Shown piece after piece: positions 5,847-14,020 of a stretch of DNA of 33,598 nt; position 1 is the first letter of the stretch, and the number at the start of each line of letters is the position of its first letter. The stretch comes from Nitrospira sp. CR1.2. GTDB taxonomy: Bacteria > Nitrospirota > Nitrospiria > Nitrospirales > Nitrospiraceae. A program made the position numbers and the translations under genes. The notes under the pieces were generated by a model. It saw nothing but the letters and a program-made list of their open reading frames with translations, made no database searches and was not told the DNA's origin. The stretch lies in contig WIAG01000040.1 of assembly GCA_014055495.1 (NCBI GenBank), forward strand, positions 1 through 33,598. Reading direction: 5' to 3'.

Positions 5847-7004
5847 CTATCGCACCCGCCGCCTGCCGGCAACGGCCCTCCGGATAGGTGGTTCTCGGCG
5901 GCGAAGAGTCGTCAGCCAACCCCGTGTCTCCTGCTTGTCGAGGGCGACGACCCGCACCGTTCCGATTGATTCGGGAACCACGCAATAGATGGTTCCGGCG
6001 GACACCTTCTTATCCTGCTGCATAGCGCTCCAGAGGTCATGGAACGACACCTCGGGCAAGCGTGCAGGTAAGCCGGACGCTTCAACCAACTTCCGTAGCC
6101 GATCCACCACGTCCTGGCTGCAATAGCCGAGGTGTCGTGCCAAATCGGCCTCGTACACCATACCGATCGCAACCGCCTCACCGTGAATGAGTCCCTTGTA
6201 CCCCCCGAGTGATTCCAACGCGTGACCGATTGTGTGTCCAAAATTCAGGATACGTCGGCGATCGGCCTCGCGCTCGTCTTCCGACACTACCTCCGACTTG
6301 ATCTCACAAGACCGCTTCACAATGTTCGCGACCGCCACGTCGTCCAGGGCTAAAATCGACTCAATGTGCTGCTCCACATACTCAAACAACGATCCGTCCG
6401 CGATCACTCCATACTTGATGACTTCCGCCAGCCCGGCAACCCATTCGCGCCTGGGCAACGTGTGCAGCATAGCCGGATCGATCAACACGGCCTGCGGCTG
6501 ATTAAAAGCGCCGATCAAGTTTTTCCCCTTGGGATGGTCCACCCCGGTTTTTCCGCCCACGCTGGAGTCGACCTGCGCCACCAGGCTGGTCGGAACTTGC
6601 ACAAAGGGAATGCCCCGCTGATAGATCGCTGCGGCAAATCCGGTCAGGTCCCCGATCACGCCGCCTCCCAAGGCCAACAATGTAGAGCTACGTTCAAAGC
6701 GGGCATCCACCAACACATCCATCACCTTTGCGACGGACCGAAGCGTTTTTGTTCGCTCGCCGGGAGGCAGAATCACCGGGATGACTGTAAACCCAGCAGC
6801 CTTCAACACCCGCATCACCGGTTTCAAGTAATGGCCGGCAAGATTCCGATCGGTGATCACCCCGACTTTTCCTGTGCGACGAAGCCGAGTCAGTTCTTCC
6901 CCAAGATCGCTCACCAGCCCACGCCGGACGAGAATGTCGTAGCTCCGCGTACCGAGCGCGACGTGGATGGTCTGCTGAGCCATATCTGACTGGTCTTCTT
7001 CCAT
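5847..7004 (-). CDS. aroB: 3-dehydroquinate synthase
   Basis: AroB converts DAHP to 3-dehydroquinate in the shikimate pathway, using NAD+ and a divalent metal in the cytoplasm. The frame gives 385 residues from ATG 7004; ATG 6983 (MAQQTIHVALGTRSYDI) is equally reasonable because neither start has a strong Shine-Dalgarno. Family motifs are present: the NAD-binding segment LALGGGVIGDLTGFAAA, the substrate segment DSSVGGKTGVDHPKGKN, EVIKYG, and the metal-ligand region with NFGHTIGHALE and HGEAVAIGM. The C-terminus has an extra Arg-rich tail (RRAVAGRRRVR) beyond the usual length near 360. It lies downstream of pilQ and directly upstream of the ANTAR gene, probably cotranscribed with the latter. 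Confidence 0.97.
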   Translation of the reverse strand: MEEDQSDMAQQTIHVALGTRSYDILVRRGLVSDLGEELTRLRRTGKVGVITDRNLAGHYLKPVMRVLKAAGFTVIPVILPPGERTKTLRSVAKVMDVLVDARFERSSTLLALGGGVIGDLTGFAAAIYQRGIPFVQVPTSLVAQVDSSVGGKTGVDHPKGKNLIGAFNQPQAVLIDPAMLHTLPRREWVAGLAEVIKYGVIADGSLFEYVEQHIESILALDDVAVANIVKRSCEIKSEVVSEDEREADRRRILNFGHTIGHALESLGGYKGLIHGEAVAIGMVYEADLARHLGYCSQDVVDRLRKLVEASGLPARLPEVSFHDLWSAMQQDKKVSAGTIYCVVPESIGTVRVVALDKQETRGWLTTLRRREPPIRRAVAGRRRVR

Positions 7005-7205
7005 GAATCGTCGCTCGGGATCCCGGATCGGGGCTGATCGGACTCCGTGCGATGTGGCACCGCTCAGAGGAAGCCGTCTGGGTCGATCCGGCAGCCATCC
7101 TCATAAGATCCAGCCGGATGGCCGATTACAAGCCTGCGTGTTGACTGGAAGACATGCCCTGAAAGGAGCGCCCCTCAGGACGGGGGAGGAGATCGCTTAA
7201 ATGGC
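7005..7205. other. Upstream region of aroB, no gene supported
   Basis: About 200 nt between the strong hairpin (7206-7249) and aroB. Short open frames on both strands are shadows with no family match. I see no confident promoter, no ribosome binding site of note, and no hexaloop hairpin pair like those around nadE. Confidence 0.4.
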
Positions 7206-7249
7206 AATCGCCCCCATTGAGACGGCGCACCATCTCAATGGGGGCGATT
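7206..7249 (-). terminator. Very stable hairpin after pilQ
   Basis: The arms AATCGCCCCCATTGAGA and TCTCAATGGGGGCGATT are perfectly complementary over 17 bp. Inside them TGG, TGCG, CCG adds one wobble and two G-C pairs, making a 20-bp stem with a TGCG tetraloop. It starts 25 nt after the pilQ stop. No T-run follows on either strand, so it may terminate weakly, be a barrier to 3' exonucleases that stabilises the pil mRNA, or be a copy of a dispersed palindromic repeat. Confidence 0.6.
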
Positions 7250-7273
7250 ATTAACGTGCCGTGCCGGAACCTG

Positions 7274-9226
7274 TCAAGTTGTCGACCGGACGATCGTCGG
7301 CGTCAGGAAAATCAGGAGTTCCTGTTTCGACACGTTCTCAGTCTTGTTCTTGAACAACCAACCCAGGACCGGGATCCGTGAGAGATATGGAATTCCCGCG
7401 ACATTGTTTGATTGGGTATCCACGAAGACACCGCCGATCACCATAGTTTCGCCGTCACGGACCAGCACTTGGGTCGTGGCTTCACGACGATCGATGCTCG
7501 GACCGGCCGGGTTGCTCCGGGCACCGACGGCGTTCCGGGTCGCCCGCACCTTCATAAGAATCTGCTTCCCGATCTCTTTCGGATCACGCGAGGTGATTTG
7601 GGGCGTCACGTTCAACTCAAGATTGGCGTCCACGAAGGTGGTTTGTGTGCCTTGCAAAGACGTGGTCTGGAAGGGAATGGATTCACCCTGCGCGATCTTG
7701 GCGTCCCGCTTATCCAGTGTCGTGATCTTGGGTGCCGCGATCACCTTGGTCAACCCCAGCAGTTCGCCGGCTGACAGGCGCACATCCAGCATAGCCCCGT
7801 CTGTTTTCCCGATCGAAAATCCGGCACCAGGCACAGACGGCAAGCCGGGATTCGCCGGCAGGTTGATCAGGAAATCCGAGACCTGCGCACCGAAGGGCCC
7901 GGTGGTGCCGGTCTTGAATGCGGAGGTTCCGCTGGCACCGCCAAGCTGATTGACGTTCTGAATGCCCCATTGCACACCAAGCGAGCGCGTATAGGTCGTG
8001 TCTGCTTGGACTATCCGGGCCTCAATCTGCACCTGCGGAACTTCCAGATCGACGCCATCCAACAATTGGCGCAAGACTTCCAGCTTGGATTCCGTATCGC
8101 TGATGATCAACGCGTTGCTCGCAGCGCTGACTGTCATGGTGCCCCTGGGACTCAGATTCTGTCGCAAAGAGGTATGAACTTCCGTGGCGTTCAGATTGCG
8201 GATGTAGAAAACGCGCGTCACGATAGGCTCAGCCTTGGCTCTGGAGTCCTTCGCCCGCGCCTCTTCGTCCTGCTGTTTGGCAATATTCTGCAAGGTATCA
8301 ATCCACACGATATTACCTTGACGAATCATACCCAGGGCGTTCATCTTCAGCAGCATGTCGAGCGCCTGATCCCACGGCACATTGGCCAACTTCATGGTGA
8401 CTTTGCTCTTGACGCCTTCGCCGACCACGATATTGAAACCGCTGACTTCCGCGATCAACCGCAGCACATTACTGATGTCGGCCTGTTGAAAATCCAGCGA
8501 GATGCGCCGCCCGATAAAGCGCGACGACCCATTCACGACCTCGTTGGCCTCCGGCTTACGGTCTTCCTTCTGCACGGACTCGGAGGTCAATTGCACAGGC
8601 ATGACATGGAACAGCGCTTTCGGCGCCTTGTGAATCGCTGTCAGTGACAGGGGCGCGACGATCGGTTCGGCCATCACACCGGCATCTGATCCGGCCGGCT
8701 TGCCATCGTTCGATGCTTTCGGCGCAAGCGTCAGCACGAGGCGTCCATCCGTTGAATCAATGGTGTGTTCGGCAGGCTGTGCGAGATCCAACACCAACCG
8801 TACCTTGTCTTGATGATACCCGAAGCGCACACGTGATAAGAGGGCATGGCCGATGGCCAGTTGGGACTGGTGTCGTTCTGATTGGAGGTGCGGCATATCA
8901 AGCACCATCCGACGATCGCCGACCATCTTGACCGTGTGCGCGAACACCCCGTTGCCGGTCAGGACTAGCGAGACTCGCCCGCCCTCAGACTTGGTCTCGA
9001 CCTTGCTCAGTATCGTGGCCGTCTGGCCGACTGCAATCGCCCGCGCCGGGTCGAGGGCGACACTGTCCGCAGGAGCTTCCGCCTGCTGGTCGGTGGCCTG
9101 TGCGAAACCGGCCAATCCTGTCGTTTCGGCCGATGCGGCGATCGGCACATACCCGGCAAGACCCAGGATTCCGGCCATCACGGTGACTCTCAGCAGCGGA
9201 TGAACACCAACCTGTGTTTGTTTCAT
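7274..9226 (-). CDS. pilQ: Type IV pilus secretin PilQ
   Basis: PilQ forms the outer-membrane ring through which the type IV pilus passes. The 650-residue product has a signal sequence (about 12-33, VTVMAGILGLAGYVPIAASA), one AMIN domain (about 80-168) for peptidoglycan contact, an N0/STN-like domain (about 241-310, LDFQQADISNVLRLIAEVSG), an N1 domain (about 335-395) and a secretin core to the end, with VPQVQIEARIVQ at 397-408 and the late motif GIPYLSRIPVLGWLF. Some PilQ proteins have two AMIN domains; only one is obvious here. The ATG overlaps the pilP stop by 4 nt, so translation is probably coupled. It is the last gene of the pilMNOPQ set. Confidence 0.97.
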   Translation of the reverse strand: MKQTQVGVHPLLRVTVMAGILGLAGYVPIAASAETTGLAGFAQATDQQAEAPADSVALDPARAIAVGQTATILSKVETKSEGGRVSLVLTGNGVFAHTVKMVGDRRMVLDMPHLQSERHQSQLAIGHALLSRVRFGYHQDKVRLVLDLAQPAEHTIDSTDGRLVLTLAPKASNDGKPAGSDAGVMAEPIVAPLSLTAIHKAPKALFHVMPVQLTSESVQKEDRKPEANEVVNGSSRFIGRRISLDFQQADISNVLRLIAEVSGFNIVVGEGVKSKVTMKLANVPWDQALDMLLKMNALGMIRQGNIVWIDTLQNIAKQQDEEARAKDSRAKAEPIVTRVFYIRNLNATEVHTSLRQNLSPRGTMTVSAASNALIISDTESKLEVLRQLLDGVDLEVPQVQIEARIVQADTTYTRSLGVQWGIQNVNQLGGASGTSAFKTGTTGPFGAQVSDFLINLPANPGLPSVPGAGFSIGKTDGAMLDVRLSAGELLGLTKVIAAPKITTLDKRDAKIAQGESIPFQTTSLQGTQTTFVDANLELNVTPQITSRDPKEIGKQILMKVRATRNAVGARSNPAGPSIDRREATTQVLVRDGETMVIGGVFVDTQSNNVAGIPYLSRIPVLGWLFKNKTENVSKQELLIFLTPTIVRSTT

Positions 9227-9837
9227 TCTGTACCCTCTTTCGGGTGCAGGAGCTTCACGTATTCTCGCTCCTGTTTATTCCCGTACACGTCCGTGAACCG
9301 CTCTTGAACGATGATGCCTCGTTCGGTGATTGAACTAACCACACCGTTGTTCGGCCCGATTCGCGTCCCTCGGCGGATGCTGTACCCCTTGCCGTCGGGC
9401 GTCTGAACCATGGCCGTGTACCCGTAATTTCCCCACAGCACACCGATCAAACTTAATTCCGTAAGGCCGACACGCTGCAGTGGGGGCAAACTTGCATCTT
9501 GCTCCGCCTGCTGTCCGAGCTGAATCATGGGCAGGAATGGATCACGACGTCCCGAGGGGTCATAAGAAGCTCCTGAAAACTCCATCGACAGCGAATCCCC
9601 AGATTGAGAGACTGCGGCCTCGGCACGCGGGACCTGAAGCTCGACAGCCGGCGCCGGCTTTTGCGCCTCAGGCAACGGCGTGACTTTCAGAGAGTCGGCC
9701 GGCCGCATGGATGCGATCTGCCGCAAGTGCAGGAGTGTCTTCGCTTCGACCGTAAGGGACGCACCGACAAACGTCACCACGACCGCCCCGATACTCACCG
9801 GCCGTATCCACTGATTCCACCATACTCGTGTGTTCAC
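9223..9837 (-). CDS. pilP: Type IV pilus assembly protein PilP
   Basis: PilP links the inner-membrane PilMNO complex to the PilQ secretin. The family signature SGRRDPFLP is present in the first half, and the C-terminal half (LSLIGVLWGNYGYTAMVQ, GTRIGPNNGVV) matches the small beta-domain that binds PilQ. I chose GTG 9837 because GGGGG lies 7 nt upstream; ATG 9861 is an alternative adding 8 residues. The N-terminus has one hydrophobic segment (VSIGAVVVTFVGASLTVEA) but no lipobox cysteine, unlike lipoprotein PilP of Neisseria and Pseudomonas, so it may be a signal-anchored protein. The gene overlaps pilQ by 4 nt and follows pilO. Confidence 0.93.
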   Translation of the reverse strand: MNTRVWWNQWIRPVSIGAVVVTFVGASLTVEAKTLLHLRQIASMRPADSLKVTPLPEAQKPAPAVELQVPRAEAAVSQSGDSLSMEFSGASYDPSGRRDPFLPMIQLGQQAEQDASLPPLQRVGLTELSLIGVLWGNYGYTAMVQTPDGKGYSIRRGTRIGPNNGVVSSITERGIIVQERFTDVYGNKQEREYVKLLHPKEGTE

Positions 9838-9878
9838 GGTGCATCCCCCTGCGTTGGGCATGAGCTGGAATCCATTTC

Positions 9879-10502
9879 TTACTTCGGCTTCGCTGCAGGC
9901 GCCGGCGTAGCGGACTTCTTTTCCTGCGGCGCAGCGTACGCGACCAGATCAAAGACCGTTTGGGTTACCACGCGACCTTGGTCGACGCGTGCCGCGCCGA
10001 TCCGCACATCCTGGACGGTCACAATGCGGGACAACTTGCTGATTCGATCGAAGAAGATCGCGGCCGTATGGTATCCGCCTGCTACTTCCACGTTGATAGG
10101 CATGCGGATGAACAGCTTGGATGGATCTTCGGCTTGCGTGCCCGGCTTCCAGAGCCGAACATCCAACCCCAGGCGCAAACCTAAATCGGACACTTGCTTG
10201 AGCAACATCACCGCTTCCTCTTCCGGCGGGAGACGCTCTTTCTTCGCGGCCAGCTCGATTTCCAACTGTTTACTCGCCGCGACCAATTCATCCAGGTGCT
10301 TAACTTTGAGTGTCAGATTCTGGATCTCTGTATCCAACTGCGCCACTTGCCCCTGAACGGCTTCCAGTTCGACCGTCTTGGGATCGACTACGTAAAAGTA
10401 GAATCCCACCAGAATCGCCGCCACCAACAATCCGAGCAGCGCGATTTTTTGGCCCGTCGGAATGCTACGGAGGCTGTCCAAGCTGATTGCATTCAGACTC
10501 AT
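9879..10502 (-). CDS. pilO: Type IV pilus assembly protein PilO
   Basis: PilO is a bitopic inner-membrane protein that pairs with PilN to form the alignment platform between PilM and PilP. The 207-residue product has a cytoplasmic N-terminus, one transmembrane segment (about 18-38, IALLGLLVAAILVGFYFYVV), a long periplasmic coiled coil (about 45-95) and a compact C-terminal domain with LLKQVSDLGLRLGLDV and a ferredoxin-like fold region. The C-terminal tail is Ala/Pro/Lys-rich. Its ATG lies 1 nt after the pilN stop, consistent with coupled translation. Confidence 0.94.
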   Translation of the reverse strand: MSLNAISLDSLRSIPTGQKIALLGLLVAAILVGFYFYVVDPKTVELEAVQGQVAQLDTEIQNLTLKVKHLDELVAASKQLEIELAAKKERLPPEEEAVMLLKQVSDLGLRLGLDVRLWKPGTQAEDPSKLFIRMPINVEVAGGYHTAAIFFDRISKLSRIVTVQDVRIGAARVDQGRVVTQTVFDLVAYAAPQEKKSATPAPAAKPK

Positions 10503-10503
10503 G

Positions 10504-11058
10504 TTAGCCTTTCATCGACAGGTCGAGACGGAATTGATAGGTGTTCATCTTGTTGTCCTGGCCCGCACGGCTTTCCATCAACTTGATGGCGCCAAACTGA
10601 TCGGTCCGACGGAGGTTGTTCACAAATTCGACCACATCATCGTTGGTTAAGGCGCGGCCTTCCAGTTCGACGTTATTGCCTTTAAGATTCATGCGCACCA
10701 GCCAGACCTTCAATGGATTCAAGCTCTGGCTGACATGATCCAACACCTTGACCGGGCCGGTTCGACTTTTTTCCAACTGATCGATAATGCGATTCTTAGC
10801 TTCCAGTTGTTTTTTCTTCTCTTCGAAGTCCTGGACGGCTTTCACTTGCTCTTTCAGCTGCGCCACCTGCGTGGACTTGAGCTGCTTCTCGGCCTGCTTG
10901 GCTTGGATGTCCTCATCCAGCGCCGCCGCATAGAACCAGCAACCGGTAAGGGTGATCGACAAGACACCGACACCGATCAAGGCCTCGGCCCGGACATCCC
11001 ATTGCGGTTTGGCTTTTCTGGACCGAGGTCCAGTTGCGAGCAAGTTGATTCTAATCAT
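10504..11058 (-). CDS. pilN: Type IV pilus assembly protein PilN
   Basis: The product is 184 residues and starts with MIRINLLA, the short cytoplasmic motif that inserts into a groove of PilM. A transmembrane segment follows (about 27-47, LIGVGVLSITLTGCWFYAAAL), then a periplasmic coiled coil rich in Lys and Gln (about 50-95) and a C-terminal domain with VWLVRMNLKGNNVELEGRA. The start overlaps the pilM stop by 4 nt (ATGA). Together with PilM, PilO and PilP it forms the inner-membrane assembly subcomplex. Confidence 0.95.
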   Translation of the reverse strand: MIRINLLATGPRSRKAKPQWDVRAEALIGVGVLSITLTGCWFYAAALDEDIQAKQAEKQLKSTQVAQLKEQVKAVQDFEEKKKQLEAKNRIIDQLEKSRTGPVKVLDHVSQSLNPLKVWLVRMNLKGNNVELEGRALTNDDVVEFVNNLRRTDQFGAIKLMESRAGQDNKMNTYQFRLDLSMKG

Positions 11059-12152
11059 CGGTCCCCCACCGTCCGCAGTGCGAGGCCAACCCCGACTGCC
11101 GCAAGCGGCCCCATCTCCGTCAACTGATCAGGATCGACGTTGCACTGCGAGGTGTCGATCTCATTAAAGGGATTCGCGATTTCTACGTCTACATGCATTC
11201 GATCGCGAAGCTGTTGAGCCAGGCCTTTGACCTTGGCTCCCCCACCGAACAGCAAGACCCTCGCAATGTCGCTGTCGGACGACGTCGTCTTGAAGTAGTC
11301 GATCGTGCGCGCGATCTCCGACGCCACCTCGGCATTGACACTGTCCATCACGGCCGCAAGTGTATGATCGTCATCCTGCTCGCTTTTCTTGAGTTGCTCC
11401 GCTTCCTCGAACGTCACTCCCATCTCCCGCTGCACCGCCTCCGAATAGCGATTACCGCCGAGGGGAATGTCACGCGTGAAGAGGGAGATGCCGCCGCCCA
11501 CGATATTCACGTTCATGACGCTGGCTCCGATGTTCACCAGAATCGTGGTGTCCTCCTGGGTCGCCGGAGAGGTGACGCCGTACATGTTTTCCACCGCGAA
11601 GGCATCGACGTCCATGACGATAGGAACCAGTCCCGCCGCCTTGACCAACTCGGTCAATTCATTAATTTTGTCTTTCTTTGCCGCCACCAGCACAATCGAC
11701 ATTTCCGCTTGCTCGTCCGGATTCTCCGACGGAGGCAGCACATAAAAATCAAGGTTCACTTCGTTGATATCAAAGGGGATGTACTGCTCCGCGGCCAGTT
11801 TCACTTGTGCATCCAATTCTTCGTCCGGCATAGGCGGCAGCGTGATTTTCTTCACGATTACCGCGTGACCGGAAATCGACACCGCCACCTGCTTCAATTT
11901 CACATTCTGCTCGACCAGCAATTCCTTAATGGCCGACACGACCCGCCCTTCATCCATGACCGTGCCGTCCACGATTACCTCAGGTTCCAATTCCTTCACG
12001 CCGAATTTCTGCAGGGTGTAGTGGCCGCGGTGTTCCTTGATCTGGACGAGCTTGATGCTGCTCGAACCAATGTCGAGCCCCAGCAGTTGCCGCTGCGGGG
12101 CAAACATCGACAACAATTCCATATCCGCGAAATGCTTGAATGAATCCAGCAT
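11055..12152 (-). CDS. pilM: Type IV pilus assembly protein PilM
   Basis: PilM is an actin/FtsA-like cytoplasmic ATPase-fold protein that binds PilN at the inner membrane. From ATG 12152 the product is 365 residues; GAGAGG sits 8 nt upstream. An open frame continues to 12191 but would overlap the preceding regulator gene, and ATG 12158 is too close to the binding site. The phosphate-1 motif GLDIGSSSIK is at 25-34, further nucleotide-binding strands occur near ILVNIGASVMNVNIV, and the late LLFGGGAKVKGLA is the adenosine motif. It is the first structural gene of pilMNOPQ and lies 13 nt after the MerR-like gene. Confidence 0.96.
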   Translation of the reverse strand: MLDSFKHFADMELLSMFAPQRQLLGLDIGSSSIKLVQIKEHRGHYTLQKFGVKELEPEVIVDGTVMDEGRVVSAIKELLVEQNVKLKQVAVSISGHAVIVKKITLPPMPDEELDAQVKLAAEQYIPFDINEVNLDFYVLPPSENPDEQAEMSIVLVAAKKDKINELTELVKAAGLVPIVMDVDAFAVENMYGVTSPATQEDTTILVNIGASVMNVNIVGGGISLFTRDIPLGGNRYSEAVQREMGVTFEEAEQLKKSEQDDDHTLAAVMDSVNAEVASEIARTIDYFKTTSSDSDIARVLLFGGGAKVKGLAQQLRDRMHVDVEIANPFNEIDTSQCNVDPDQLTEMGPLAAVGVGLALRTVGDR

Positions 12153-12165
12153 GCTCATGTCCTCT

Positions 12166-12381
12166 CTACGCAACCTCTTTACGCCCGCCACTCATCACAT
12201 GCTTGATTTGTTCGACGTTCTCTGCCGTATACAGGCGCCAGTTCCGCCAATCGCGTGGCGGTCCCGTGATCAGCCCCTCGCGCTCCCAGCGAAACAGGGT
12301 TGCGCGCGAAATGTCGAACATCTCGCAGACCTCATTGGTCTTGTACAATTTCTTCCTCGGACCATCGTTCACTTTCTTCAC
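12166..12381 (-). CDS. Small MerR-type helix-turn-helix DNA-binding protein
   Basis: This product of about 71 residues is almost only a winged helix-turn-helix of the MerR type: YKTNEVCEMFDISRATLF, then RWEREGLI and a wing with RDWRNWRLYTAENVEQI. No C-terminal dimerisation coiled coil or effector domain is present, so it is nearer to single-domain BldC/excisionase-like members. I chose GTG 12381, with GAGG 6 nt upstream; TTG 12393 gives 75 residues. It is the first gene after the promoter at 12433-12460 and lies 13 nt before pilM, which suggests it regulates the pilus operon and itself. The target is inferred from position and from the inverted repeat at 12448-12470. Confidence 0.85.
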   Translation of the reverse strand: MKKVNDGPRKKLYKTNEVCEMFDISRATLFRWEREGLITGPPRDWRNWRLYTAENVEQIKHVMSGGRKEVA

Positions 12382-12432
12382 GTACTGCCTCAAACGCCTC
12401 TATTCATCGCATAATTCGAGCCCACGAAATTA

Positions 12433-12460
12433 AGTATAGTTGATATAGTCCACCTGTCAA
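12433..12460 (-). promoter_or_regulatory. Sigma-70-like promoter of the MerR-like gene and pilMNOPQ
   Basis: The minus strand has a perfect -35 TTGACA (12460-12455), a 16-bp spacer and -10 TATACT (12438-12433, 5 of 6). The spacer and -10 contain a short direct repeat (CTATA twice, 9 bp apart). Confidence 0.72.
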
Positions 12461-12470
12461 GAAAGTGGAC
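12448..12470. promoter_or_regulatory. Inverted repeat over the -35 box, possible operator
   Basis: GTCCAC, 11 nt, GTGGAC forms a perfect 6-bp dyad centred on the -35 hexamer. A bound protein would cover the promoter, so repression is the simplest reading. The adjacent MerR-like protein is the obvious candidate, but another regulator is possible. Confidence 0.45.
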
Positions 12471-12515
12471 AACGAGGCGCTGTGAGGAGGAACAACGACG
12501 AAACGACGCGCCAGA

Positions 12516-13382
12516 CTAGGGTTTTTGGAGATCCCGGTTGGTCACGCTGACGTCATATCCGAGGGCGGCAAACTGTGCCTGGAGGCGCAGGGCAATGGTC
12601 ACGGATCGATGCCTCCCGCCGGTACAGCCGATACCGATACTAAGGTAGCTGCGCTGGTCCCGCTCGTAGAGCGGAATGAGAAATGTGAAGAGTTTCTCCA
12701 GATGTTCCAGGAGCTGCCCGGTCATGGGATCGCCAAATACGTATTGCTGGACTCTGGTATCCTCGCCTGTCAGCATCTTCAACTCCGGAACGAAGAAGGG
12801 ATTCCGAATGAAACGCACATCGAAGAGCAGGTCAATGTCGTAGGGCACACCGAACTTATAGCCGAACGTCACCAGAGAAATGGTCATGCGACGGACGGTC
12901 GATTCCTGCCGGAACTCACGGATCAGCAGATCGCGTAATTCATGCACTGTCAGTGTGGAGGTATCGATCACACGATCGGCGTGCTTTCGCAATTCGCTCA
13001 AACGTTCGCGCTCGAATCGCACCCCTTCCACCACAGGCATATGCGGCAGGAGCGGATGAGGACGGCGGCTCTCTGAAAATCTGCGGACCAGCACTTCCTC
13101 CCTCGCTTCAAGAAACACCAACTGCAACGCATGTCCCTGCGCCTTGAGCTCGCCGAGGACTTTCGCTAAATCGCCGAAGAACACTCGTTCCCGAATGTCG
13201 ATCCCAAGAGCGACATTCTTAATCTCGCCGCCCTGCTGGTTGCACAGTTCGACAAACGTGGGAAGCAGTGCCGGCGGGAGGTTATCGACGCAGAAGTATC
13301 CCGCGTCTTCAAAGGCTTTGAGGGCGTGGCTCTTTCCTGAACCGGAAAGACCGCTGATGACGACAAGATTAAGTGCGGCCAT
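12516..13382 (-). CDS. rapZ: RNase adapter / nucleotide-binding protein RapZ (YvcJ family)
   Basis: RapZ-family proteins bind nucleotides and RNA; in E. coli RapZ steers RNase E to the GlmZ small RNA to adjust glucosamine-6-phosphate synthase. From ATG 13382 the product is 288 residues. The P-loop GLSGSGKS is at 11-18, followed by DAGYFCVDNLPPALLP, a Walker B-like LVFLEA, and the C-terminal IGCTGGRHRSV typical of the family. A GTG at 13397 would add five residues; neither start has a strong ribosome binding site, and both overlap the end of hpf, so translation is probably coupled. ptsN, often found between hpf and rapZ, is absent. Whether it has the GlmZ role here is unknown. Confidence 0.95.
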   Translation of the reverse strand: MAALNLVVISGLSGSGKSHALKAFEDAGYFCVDNLPPALLPTFVELCNQQGGEIKNVALGIDIRERVFFGDLAKVLGELKAQGHALQLVFLEAREEVLVRRFSESRRPHPLLPHMPVVEGVRFERERLSELRKHADRVIDTSTLTVHELRDLLIREFRQESTVRRMTISLVTFGYKFGVPYDIDLLFDVRFIRNPFFVPELKMLTGEDTRVQQYVFGDPMTGQLLEHLEKLFTFLIPLYERDQRSYLSIGIGCTGGRHRSVTIALRLQAQFAALGYDVSVTNRDLQKP

Positions 13383-13920
13383 GAGAGGTGCGGGCACGAT
13401 CGCTCGCAGGATCGATCAGAGACAACCTTCCATTCGGCAATCGCTGCAGCACTTGGATCGTACCAGACAAGGCATTCACGAACATCAAGAGCCCGAGCTT
13501 GGAGGCGTTGAGTGTGTCAACCGCTTCCTCCAGCGTCAAAAACTCGAGTTTCGGGCGAACGACCTCCAGTCCGTTGTTATCCGACTTCGGAGCCTTTCGC
13601 ACCGCAGCACGCACGCGTGCCGAATCACCGAATTTGTGATTCACCTTACGCTCTTTCAGTTTTCTCAGCTGCGAACCCAGCTTATCGACCACCTCGTCGA
13701 TCGAGACATACATTTCTTCCGTGGACGTCTTCGCCTGTAACCGCCGCCCCTGTACGACACCCACTACTTCGGCGACATGATGAAATTTTTCCAGACTGAG
13801 AAGGATCTGCAGCGTGCCCAGCTTGAGCCCATAGCGATCGAGCCGTTCCATGCGTGTTTCAACATAGTCCCGGAGGGCGGGAGTGACCGCCACATGTCGT
13901 CCCGTGATCATCAATCGCAT
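13369..13920 (-). CDS. hpf: Ribosome hibernation-promoting factor, long form
   Basis: HPF binds the 30S decoding region and inactivates ribosomes in stationary phase; the long form also dimerises them to 100S particles. ATG 13920 (MRLMITGRHV) has GAGGA upstream; the open frame reaches 14097 but the extra 59 residues overlap rpoN and look non-homologous. The 183-residue product has the N-terminal S30AE domain (1-100, ITGRHVAVTPALRDYVE, MYVSIDEVVDKL) and the C-terminal dimerisation domain (about 120-175, VRPKLEFLTLEEAVDTL, NGRLSLIDP). It follows rpoN, the common arrangement, and overlaps rapZ. Confidence 0.93.
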   Translation of the reverse strand: MRLMITGRHVAVTPALRDYVETRMERLDRYGLKLGTLQILLSLEKFHHVAEVVGVVQGRRLQAKTSTEEMYVSIDEVVDKLGSQLRKLKERKVNHKFGDSARVRAAVRKAPKSDNNGLEVVRPKLEFLTLEEAVDTLNASKLGLLMFVNALSGTIQVLQRLPNGRLSLIDPASDRARTSHGRT

Positions 13921-14020
13921 GCCATCCTCGTTTCTCGGTTCGCCGGCATTCCCCATACCAGCACCGTCACAACATTGTCCCATCACGGAGCTGCCTCCGC
14001 GCGCTCCTTCGTCGAGCCGA

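Noticed and set aside
7003..7200. Plus-strand 65-codon ORF in the aroB upstream region
   Set aside because: Overlaps the aroB start on the opposite strand, no ribosome binding site, low-complexity Arg-rich product.
7249..7277. TTGACA at the pilQ stop as an aroB promoter
   Set aside because: The hexamer is perfect but the region 17 bp downstream (TTAATA) matches a -10 box poorly and the start would fall inside the strong hairpin.
11193..12143. Plus-strand 316-codon ORF opposite pilM
   Set aside because: His/Arg/Gln-rich antisense shadow of pilM; pilM is clearly the real gene.
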